DNA of 9,661 bases from Caldilineaceae bacterium. GTDB taxonomy: Bacteria; Chloroflexota; Anaerolineae; Caldilineales; Caldilineaceae. The stretch is taken from positions 1 to 9,661 of the forward strand of contig JAAUPU010000044.1 of NCBI GenBank assembly GCA_012032975.1, in the 5' to 3' direction. This document shows positions 1 to 5,424 of the stretch, piece after piece (position 1 is the stretch's first letter; every line of letters begins with the position of its first letter). A program made the position numbers and the translations under genes. The notes under the pieces are model-generated. The model saw nothing but the letters and a program-made list of their open reading frames with translations. It was not told the origin of the DNA and made no database searches.

Positions 1-1842
1 GACATTGTCGCCAAAGGTTCCCGCGGCCAACCAGCCCTCGCCCCCGCGCGAGCCAAGCAGGAGCAGGCTCTCGCCGCCGGCCAGCTCACGCAGAAAGGCG
101 CGCAGCGCCTGCTGCTCTCCTTCGGCCAGCGTGTTCTTGATGGCCAGATGCGTGCCCCGGATCGACTCCAGGTTGTCCAGGATCAGCAGGTGGCGGGTGG
201 CGCGCAGCAGCGCTGCCAGCGTCTCCTGTTGCACATCGGGGCTGGCGGGCTGGAAGTAGCGTAGATAGTCCACCTCGCCCATCAGCCGCCGGGCCATCTC
301 GTCCATGATCTGCTGGCGGTTCCAGGCCCGCGCATCCCAGCCAAAATAGAAGACCTGCTCCACAAAATGGGTGCTCTGCCACCAGGCCGCCACATGGTGG
401 AGAAGAGCAGTCTTGCCCGCGCCGCCCATGCCGCGCAGCAGGAGGATGTTGCCCCGGGTCAGCAGCATCTTCTCCAGCCGCAGGATGTCCAGGTCGCGGC
501 CCAGGAAGGCGTAGGTCAGGTCGGGTTCGCGATAGCGGGCGGCGCGGCGCCCGAAGAATTCAGCGTGTTCGGCCTCGGTAAAGGCGCGCGTGCGCAACTG
601 CTGGGGCTGGTTTTCGTAGACCACCGGCAGCAGCCAATCCTCCAGGTCGATCTGCTGGCGATAGGCGGCGCGGCGGCTCTTGACATTGTAGAGTTCGCGG
701 CGGGCGTGGCGGATCGCCTCGCCCAGTTCCCGACCGGCGAAGAGCTCGCGGTAGAGATGGTCCATCAGCCGCTCGGCGGCCGAGACGGTGACCGAGTAGC
801 GCATGGCCAGCACCATCTGTGCGCCCGCCTCCATCAGGCGGCCCGCCAGCGTCGTCTCCTGCTCCAGATGGCGAGCCTCGTCGCCGGCCTCCTGGCCCTT
901 CTCTGCGCCCTCTGGGTCACCGTCGCTGCGCACAGCCGCGGCCTTGGCCGACTGGCAGGCGTTGAGGATGACGATGGGGATCTGGTGCGTTTGCAGCAGC
1001 GCAGCCAGCTCGCCCGCCTCGACCTGGTCGGCCTTGCCGGTCGTGTCGCTCTCCAGAAAAAGATAGGCGCGCTCGCCGGGGTACTGCTGGATGTCGTCCC
1101 GACCATAGCGGTCGGAGAAGAAGACGCGACCCAGTTCGGAGCCGCGCAAAACGCTCGCATAGCTCATCAGCGAGCCGTGGGTGTCGAAATGAATGACGTG
1201 GTAGTAGCCGCTTGGCCGGCCCTTCAGATGGTTGAGCAACGATTCGTAGGTGGCGGGGCGCAGGATGTCCACCTGCACCGGCAAGCGCGAACGGCGCAGC
1301 GATTCGACCAGCGGGCGCGAGATGGTGCGATAGCCCACGTCGCGCACCTCCGACGGCCGCGCCGTCACGACCAGCACGTTGAGGGTGGGCGACTCGGCCA
1401 GCACGCTTTCCAGCGTTCGGGGCGTCACGTTGCGGCGCACAAAGGGGGCGTGGACCGAGAGCGGCGCGTCGATCTCCGGGTCTTTGAGCGCCTCCCAGAA
1501 CCAGCCGTGGAAGTCGGGCGAACCGGCAATCTCAAAGAGCAGGCTGTCCACACCTTTTTGGCGCGCCCGGTCATAGGCGGCATAGGCCTTGCGGTCGGCG
1601 AAGAGCTGCTCGAAGAGCGCCTCGCCATAGGCGCGGACGCTCGCCGCAGCCTCGCGCGCCAGCTCGCCGCGGGTAAAGGGGAAGCTCAGCCACTCCTCGA
1701 AGTACCATTCCAGCCGCGCCTCGTCGGCATCGCTGAAGGGGTTGCGCAGCGTGACCGGATACTCCAGGCCGTCGATCACGACCACCGGACCGTCATGCCG
1801 GACACCCCGTTCCTGGATGCGAATCGTTGTCGTTGAGGTCAT
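1..1842 (-). CDS. CHAT-domain protease / STAND NTPase, 3' end outside window
   Basis: Open for 614 codons from ATG at 1842-1840 to the window edge with no stop, so the C-terminus is missing. Residues 1-160 are an N-terminal region without a motif I can name. Residues about 165-400 read as a CHAT (caspase-like) protease: the catalytic His is H222 in VIHFDTHG and the catalytic Cys is C296 in VILNACQSA. Residues about 450-614 begin a STAND/NB-ARC-type NTPase, with Walker A GMGGAGKTALL at 471-481, Walker B LLILDN at 552-557 and the sensor motif LLLGSR ending at R599. Family knowledge: in such proteins a C-terminal repeat sensor, here off the window, controls nucleotide-dependent oligomerisation and releases the protease, often as defence or cell death. 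AAAGG lies about 10 nt before the start. The frame is clean throughout, and the 489-aa plus-strand ORF over it is a shadow. No convincing promoter lies directly upstream, so transcription may come from the 107-aa gene's promoter. Confidence 0.9.
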   Translation of the reverse strand, partial: MTSTTTIRIQERGVRHDGPVVVIDGLEYPVTLRNPFSDADEARLEWYFEEWLSFPFTRGELAREAAASVRAYGEALFEQLFADRKAYAAYDRARQKGVDSLLFEIAGSPDFHGWFWEALKDPEIDAPLSVHAPFVRRNVTPRTLESVLAESPTLNVLVVTARPSEVRDVGYRTISRPLVESLRRSRLPVQVDILRPATYESLLNHLKGRPSGYYHVIHFDTHGSLMSYASVLRGSELGRVFFSDRYGRDDIQQYPGERAYLFLESDTTGKADQVEAGELAALLQTHQIPIVILNACQSAKAAAVRSDGDPEGAEKGQEAGDEARHLEQETTLAGRLMEAGAQMVLAMRYSVTVSAAERLMDHLYRELFAGRELGEAIRHARRELYNVKSRRAAYRQQIDLEDWLLPVVYENQPQQLRTRAFTEAEHAEFFGRRAARYREPDLTYAFLGRDLDILRLEKMLLTRGNILLLRGMGGAGKTALLHHVAAWWQSTHFVEQVFYFGWDARAWNRQQIMDEMARRLMGEVDYLRYFQPASPDVQQETLAALLRATRHLLILDNLESIRGTHLAIKNTLAEGEQQALRAFLRELAGGESLLLLGSRGGEGWLAAGTFGDNV

Positions 1843-1940
1843 GGGGTCTGGACCTTTCTGAGTAGCTGTCGTATCGATTGCCCAAGCAAACTTATCACTG
1901 ACAACGTGACACGCTGAGGGATGTCTGAGCGTGCACCGTC

Positions 1941-1972
1941 ACCTTGTCACCCTGTCACCCTGTCACCTTGTC
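1941..1972. repeat. Four tandem octamers, ACCYTGTC
   Basis: ACCTTGTC, ACCCTGTC, ACCCTGTC and ACCTTGTC run head to tail with one alternating C/T position. A partial copy (ACCGTC) precedes them at 1935-1940. The array overlaps the 3' end of the 107-aa gene, whose last codons (Leu-Thr-Arg-stop) are written by the repeat. It is a short microsatellite-like array with no spacers, so it is not a CRISPR. Confidence 0.85.
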
Positions 1973-2286
1973 AAGTATTTCTCAATCGTGACGACGACGA
2001 TACTCCTGCCGTCCGGCGTTTCGTGGATCTCTATTTTCGGTTCGCCGGGCCGGCCGCGCTCCATCATCAGCGCCTTGATCGTGTCGTAGATCAAGCTGCT
2101 GAAGAGGTTGATGGAGATGCTGGAAACGACCAGCAGGCCAACTTCGGCCAGTCCGGGGTCGAAATTGCCGCGCGTCGGCTCTGCCATCGTCATGACGCCG
2201 CTCACGTCGATGGCGCTGTTCCAACGCTGGACAACAGCCTCCGCTGGCAGTTCCAGTGCGGGGTCGAGTGCGATCTGATAGTGCAT
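1963..2286 (-). CDS. Small EACC1-like component upstream of the CHAT-STAND gene (107 aa)
   Basis: 107 aa from ATG at 2286-2284 to TGA at 1965-1963. Visible layout: an N-terminal strand (MHYQIALDP), a variable acidic middle, a hydrophobic helix-like stretch at residues about 48-74 (GLLVVSSISINLF onward), then a beta hairpin at 84-104 (PKIEIHETPDGRSIVVVTI). This order resembles EACC1, the effector-associated constant component of NTP-dependent conflict systems. That match rests on pattern and context, not on a search. The gene is 120 bp upstream of the CHAT-STAND gene on the same strand, which fits a regulator or adaptor for that effector. The ribosome site is weak (CAGG about 6 nt upstream). 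The frame stays open upstream to an ATG at 2535, but that extension crosses the promoter and a terminator hairpin, so the 2286 start is preferred. The hydrophobic stretch could instead be a membrane segment. Confidence 0.72.
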   Translation of the reverse strand: MHYQIALDPALELPAEAVVQRWNSAIDVSGVMTMAEPTRGNFDPGLAEVGLLVVSSISINLFSSLIYDTIKALMMERGRPGEPKIEIHETPDGRSIVVVTIEKYLTR

Positions 2287-2362
2287 GGCGGCCTGCCTTT
2301 TTTGGGAGTTGACCACCGGCGCTGCGGCCCCTTGTCGTCGCATGGGGTGGTCTGCTGCGTCC

Positions 2363-2391
2363 ATCCTACTCGGAATGGACAATGCAGGCAA
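2363..2391 (-). promoter_or_regulatory. Sigma70-type promoter for the 107-aa gene
   Basis: On the minus strand, -35 TTGCCT (2391-2386) and -10 TAGGAT (2368-2363) are separated by exactly 17 nt, each matching consensus at 4 of 6 bases. The predicted start near 2356 gives a leader of about 70 nt. An imperfect dyad, GTCCATCC (2359-2366) with GGAATGGAC (2372-2380), overlaps the -10 and could be an operator. The promoter lies just past a T6-tailed hairpin that isolates it from the flavodoxin gene. Confidence 0.5.
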
Positions 2392-2401
2392 GTCGGATCG
2401 G

Positions 2402-2469
2402 AAAAAACCATCCACAGGTCGTGCGGATTGCACGGAAGAATCGGTGCAATCTACGAAACCTGTGGATGG
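2402..2469 (-). terminator. Long hairpin with T6 tail, 3' of the flavodoxin gene
   Basis: Arms of 26 nt (2408-2433 and 2444-2469) match at 21 positions: 12 perfect outer pairs (CCATCCACAGGT), a mismatched patch, and 8 perfect inner pairs (GATTGCAC) around a 10-nt loop. Read on the minus strand the hairpin runs straight into TTTTTT (2407-2402), the form of an intrinsic terminator for transcription leaving the flavodoxin gene. The plus-strand side lacks a T tract. The stem is longer than a usual terminator, so it may also be a copy of a dispersed palindromic repeat. Confidence 0.7.
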
Positions 2470-2483
2470 CTCTTGCTGTAAAA

Positions 2484-2544
2484 AACGACGGTTTCGCGGC
2501 GTAGAAGGCGGCGCGTTCGATGGGCGACGCGCCACCTTCTACGC
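2484..2544 (-). terminator. Second hairpin, proximal to the flavodoxin stop
   Basis: Arms at 2499-2515 and 2528-2544 (17 nt each) pair with one mismatch around a 12-nt loop that is itself partly palindromic (TCG/CGA). Both arms begin or end with GCGTAGAAGG or its complement. On the minus strand the stem is followed at a distance by CGTCGTTTTTT. It begins 10 bp after the flavodoxin stop, so it may be a first, weaker terminator ahead of the T6 hairpin or a repetitive palindromic element. Confidence 0.55.
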
Positions 2545-2554
2545 ACCACGAAAT

Positions 2555-3095
2555 CTATCGCGCTACGTTGACCGCAGTGGACAACTCCTTCAGCGCAGCG
2601 GCGATCTCCGATGCCCAGCGGTCGATGGCCTCCCAGTCGCGAAAGTCGCCGGTGGGCGCCTTGACCATCTTGATCGTCCACTTCTCCAGGAAGTTCAGCT
2701 CGTCTTCGTCCAACTCGCCGTGGAACAAGACGATGTCGCGGGGCTTGATCCGGTCGGCGATGGGCTGAAGCTTGGTTGGAAAGCGCCAGCCGTCGAGCTT
2801 CTCCTCTGGTTCGCCATCGCCGGTTGGCCCGCTCGAAAAGAGCCAGACTGGGCGCTGCGCCAGCGCGGCCTCGTTGGTCTCCAAGAATTCTGCCGCCTCC
2901 CTTGCGCCAGCCGCCGACATAGACGGCGCTGCCCAGAACCACCGCCCCATACGCCTCCAGATCACCGACCTTCTCCACCTGGCGGACGTCCGTGGGCAAC
3001 CCTGCCGCAGCCAGCGTTCGCCCGATCCGTTCGGCGATCTCCGCGGTGCTGCCATGTTTGGTCGCATAGGCAACCAAGACGCTCTTATCCATCAT
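2555..3095 (-). pseudogene. HemG-like short-chain flavodoxin, one +1 frameshift
   Basis: The first 65 codons carry the flavodoxin FMN-phosphate loop (VAYATKHGSTAE, residues 8-19) and the second strand (AVVLGSAVYVGGWRK). The frame then fails, but the neighbouring frame continues at once (EAAEFLETNEAAL, PVWLFSSGPTGD, DIVLFHGELDEDELNFLEKW) to TAG at 2557-2555. Removing one G from the AAGGGAG read on the minus strand (CCC at 2899-2901) restores a 179-aa protein, the usual size for menaquinone-dependent protoporphyrinogen dehydrogenase-like flavodoxins. It would be a cytosolic FMN electron carrier, and the substrate is not deducible. GGGAGG (3103-3098) sits 5 nt before the second of two tandem ATGs, so Met2 (3092) may be the true start. 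If the extra base is real, the product loses the C-terminal part of the fold. A sequencing error is equally possible. Confidence 0.85.
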
Positions 3096-3143
3096 TTCCT
3101 CCCATTCGTTCGTTCAATTCAACGCGCACCTTTTCCACACCGT

Positions 3144-3163
3144 GCTGTGCTGATCAGCATAGC
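3144..3163. promoter_or_regulatory. 20-bp dyad upstream of the flavodoxin gene
   Basis: A perfect 12-bp palindrome, TGCTGATCAGCA (3148-3159), is flanked by GCT and AGC across one mismatched pair, giving a 20-bp dyad. Its minus-strand side overlaps TATGCT, a plausible -10 for the flavodoxin gene about 50 bp upstream of its start, although I found no good -35. A dimeric repressor or activator site is the natural reading. The regulator is unknown. Confidence 0.45.
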
Positions 3164-3223
3164 CAGAGAGAATTGCCGTGCAGTTTCATCTGTGTGAACG
3201 GGCGCCGTCGGCGGGGGGAAACT

Positions 3224-3252
3224 TTGACATCCTCTCTGCATGGTGCTACGCT
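3224..3252 (+). promoter_or_regulatory. Strong sigma70-type promoter for the micro-ORF
   Basis: A perfect -35 TTGACA (3224-3229), a 17-nt spacer and -10 TACGCT (3247-3252, 3 of 6) predict a start near 3259. The leader of about 32 nt holds the inverted repeat TTTCAA-ACTA-TTGAAA (3263-3278), whose right arm abuts the Shine-Dalgarno sequence. Confidence 0.6.
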
Positions 3253-3290
3253 GCGCTCTGCATTTCAAACTATTGAAAGGAGGGCGCACG

Positions 3291-3356
3291 ATGATGAAGT
3301 GGATTGCCAAATTGAACCCAAGCGAACCGTATTGGAGTGCGCCCATTGACGGCTGA
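3291..3356 (+). CDS. 21-codon micro-ORF in its own transcription unit
   Basis: ATG at 3291 to TGA at 3354-3356. The Shine-Dalgarno GAAAGGAGG (3275-3283) has 7-nt spacing and is one of the best ribosome sites in the window. The peptide starts MMKWIAKLNP and ends APIDG, with Trp at residues 4 and 15 and Tyr at 14. It has no signal peptide or membrane segment. A promoter precedes it and an intrinsic terminator follows 28 bp after the stop, giving a predicted transcript of about 160 nt. It could be a free small protein, a leader peptide controlling readthrough into the GNAT gene at 3512, or a dual-function small RNA. I do not recognise the family. Confidence 0.5.
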   Translation: MMKWIAKLNPSEPYWSAPIDG

Positions 3357-3384
3357 CGTCGTCGAGTCTTGACCGGTCCATCAG

Positions 3385-3416
3385 GCCACGGGAGCACGCC
3401 AGCCCCGTGGCTTTTT
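3385..3416 (+). terminator. Intrinsic terminator after the micro-ORF
   Basis: GCCACGGG (3385-3392) pairs with CCCGTGGC (3404-3411) around an 11-nt loop and is followed by TTTTT (3412-3416). A further copy of the left arm, GCCACGG (3420-3426), can pair with the same middle segment, so two hairpins are mutually exclusive. This is suggestive of, but not proof for, conditional readthrough toward the GNAT gene. Confidence 0.75.
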
Positions 3417-3511
3417 GTTGCCACGGAGCATGGTCGCCCAGCAGTCACCCACATGGGACGGCGCGCTGGAACATCGAACACGACTTTGCCATTTTGAGGA
3501 GGATTTGCCCC

Positions 3512-4099
3512 GTGTCAACCGAAGAACAATACACCATTCGACCCTACGCCCCGGTGGACAATGCCGGGCTTGCCGTGATGTGGAACGAGAGCGACGACCG
3601 CTGGCCGGGCACCTTCAACGGCGGCGTGCCCATGACCGAGGCCCGCGTCGCAGAGTGGATGGAGCGCGAGGTCTCGCTCATGCGCCTCGTCGTCCAGGAA
3701 AAGACAACCGACGCGATCGTCGGCTACGGATCGCTGTGGGAGGAGAAGACTCGACCGGACACCTGCTACGTGGACCTGCTCAACGTGCACCCCGGCCACC
3801 AGGGACGCAGCCTCGCGCGGCGCATGTTGACCGACATGGTCGATTGGGCCACCGAGCAGGGCTACGACCGCATGACCATCGGCACCTGGTCTGCCAACCT
3901 CTACGCGATGCCGCTTTACAAGAAGGTCGGCTACTTCTGGGTGCCGGACACACAGGTCTTCATGGAAAGCTTTGTGCCGGCCATTCGACGCCTGGCCATC
4001 GCCCAGCCCTTCTTCGCCAAGCATGACTGGTATCGCACCTACGCCGCAAGCTGGAGCAGATCGAGGACGAGGAGCGCCATCCCGCCACCGGTGAGATGA
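3512..4099 (+). CDS. GNAT N-acetyltransferase domain (N-terminal part of the fusion as read)
   Basis: As written, this frame gives 195 aa and stops at TGA 4097-4099. Residues 1-178 are real and the last 17 (Ser/Arg/Pro-rich) are out-of-frame tail. GNAT features: an N-terminal strand (EQYTIRPYAPVDN), the beta4 strand and acetyl-CoA loop (YVDLLNVHPGHQGRSLA, residues 86-102), helix 3, and the second CoA-contacting block with YKKVGY (136-141). The canonical Q/R-x-x-G-x-G/A loop is QGRSLA, with Ser instead of the first Gly. A conserved-looking WNESDDRWPGTFNGG (24-38) may contribute to the substrate pocket. The ATG at 3407 gives a longer ORF but has no ribosome site and starts inside the upstream terminator, so the GTG is preferred. 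Confidence 0.85.
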   Translation: MSTEEQYTIRPYAPVDNAGLAVMWNESDDRWPGTFNGGVPMTEARVAEWMEREVSLMRLVVQEKTTDAIVGYGSLWEEKTRPDTCYVDLLNVHPGHQGRSLARRMLTDMVDWATEQGYDRMTIGTWSANLYAMPLYKKVGYFWVPDTQVFMESFVPAIRRLAIAQPFFAKHDWYRTYAASWSRSRTRSAIPPPVR

Positions 4100-4463
4100 A
4101 GGTCTACGTCTGCCGCTGGGAAGCGGGCGGCGACCAGTTGGAGGTGATCGTCGACCGGCAGGCGCAGGCGATCACTGGGCTGGCGAACAACGACTTCGCC
4201 GCCTATGCAGTGGCGAGCCAGAGCGAACCCGCCTTGGGCCTCACCTACACCATGCGCTGGCGGATCGCCAATCGCAAGGAGGAGGCGCTGCCGGTCACTA
4301 TACTGGCCCGGGCGACCGCGGCATCGAGCTGGATCACCATGAATCGCTGCTGCTCGCGGCCGGCGAAGAACGGGTCATCGAAGCCCAATATCGCTGTCCC
4401 ACCGATGCGCCCGCGCTTGACCCCGACAAAGGCAAGCCTGCGCCGGCCATCCGCAGCACGCTG

Positions 4464-5423
4464 GTGCTCGGCGAGGAGGTGGTCGAACTGGCGACCGGTC
4501 TGCGCTATCGGCCGGCGATTGCATTTAGCGCCGAACCAGAGTACCCGTCGCTTTTGCCCGGCCAAAGCCAGACCGTCTATCTGCGTCTGCACAACCAGGC
4601 CAAGCGCACGGTCGAAGGCGCGCTTGTCATTGCTCCACAGCAGGGGCTTGACGCCGACTGGCAGCGTCGGTCGTTCCAGCTTGCCAGCGACCGCCACCTG
4701 AGCGTGCCAATCCAGGTGACGTGTACAGAGCCAGGCGCGGTCGCGTTGATCGTCTCGGCCAGCTTTGACGTGGATGGCGTGCGTGTCGTCGCGACATCCG
4801 AGCCGTTGCTGCTTCTCTCTACAGCGCTGGGTGGCGTCTCGGCAGGCAGCACGCTGGAGCATGGCGGGGCCGCGGGCAGAGCGGCACTCGTCGCGGAGAA
4901 CGATCTCTTCCAGGTCGTCGGTCGGCCAAGCGGCGGACGCTGCACGGTCATCAGCAAGGCGCTGCATCGCCGTCAGGCGCGCATCCTGGAAGAGCTTGGC
5001 CCACCCTTCGAGCCGTGGGACATCGCCGAAAAGCAACACCGGATCGCGGTCCGCAAGGATGGAGGGCAGGCGACCCTGCTCTTCACGGCTGAGTCTGCAA
5101 ACTTTCCGGGCGTGAGCGTCACGCGCGAGATCACGGTCACGTCGTCGCCGTTGATCACGGTGCGCCATCGCGTTGTCAACAATGGGTCTCAGGCGTACAA
5201 ATTCTGGATCAAGCCCAACGTCTTGCTCTCTGACAAGGAGGGGGCAGAAGTTGCGCTCCCCCATTGCACACAGATCATCGTCGAGCATGGCGCCGACTTC
5301 CCTTCCACCCACGGCGACTTCCCGAAGAAGCCCGACCAGATGGCCGAACAATGGGTTGCGTTGAGCGAGGAGGGCAAGTTGCCGGTGCGATCTGGTCCGC
5401 CGAAGTGGTCGAACACGAGTTGA
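4464..5423 (+). CDS. Middle beta-sandwich segment of the GNAT fusion (as read)
   Basis: This frame is coding from about 4299 (YTGPGDRGIELDHHESLLL) to about 5383 and then runs out of frame to TGA 5423. The ATG at 4464 is only its first internal Met and has no ribosome site. It holds an Ig-like region (SLLPGQSQTVYLRLHN to VDGVRVVATSEPL) typical of NEW3-type domains, then a larger beta-rich region with ENDLFQVVGRPSGGRC and REITVTSSPLITVRHRVVNNGSQ, alternating strands of the galactose-mutarotase-like kind. The 408-aa antisense ORF here is a shadow. Confidence 0.65.
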   Translation: MLGEEVVELATGLRYRPAIAFSAEPEYPSLLPGQSQTVYLRLHNQAKRTVEGALVIAPQQGLDADWQRRSFQLASDRHLSVPIQVTCTEPGAVALIVSASFDVDGVRVVATSEPLLLLSTALGGVSAGSTLEHGGAAGRAALVAENDLFQVVGRPSGGRCTVISKALHRRQARILEELGPPFEPWDIAEKQHRIAVRKDGGQATLLFTAESANFPGVSVTREITVTSSPLITVRHRVVNNGSQAYKFWIKPNVLLSDKEGAEVALPHCTQIIVEHGADFPSTHGDFPKKPDQMAEQWVALSEEGKLPVRSGPPKWSNTS

Positions 5424-5424
5424 G

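Noticed and set aside
367..1836. 489-aa open frame on the plus strand
   Set aside because: It lies antisense to the CHAT-STAND gene, has low-complexity Ala/Arg/Gln/Gly-rich composition and no motif, and is a GC-rich shadow.
1843..1940. Separate promoter for the CHAT-STAND gene
   Set aside because: TTGTCA and GATACG/GATAAG-like hexamers exist on the minus strand, but spacings (21 nt or undefined) are poor and no pair is convincing.
1935..1972. Possible CRISPR or direct-repeat array
   Set aside because: Units of 8 bp are contiguous with no spacers, so it is a microsatellite.
2287..2535. N-terminal extension of the 107-aa protein to an ATG at 2535
   Set aside because: The extra codons traverse the T6 terminator hairpin and the promoter, and translate palindrome arms.
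3253..3287. Extended hairpin sequestering the micro-ORF ribosome site (GCGC outer pairs)
   Set aside because: The outer left arm lies at or before the predicted transcription start, so only the inner 6-bp stem would be in the RNA.
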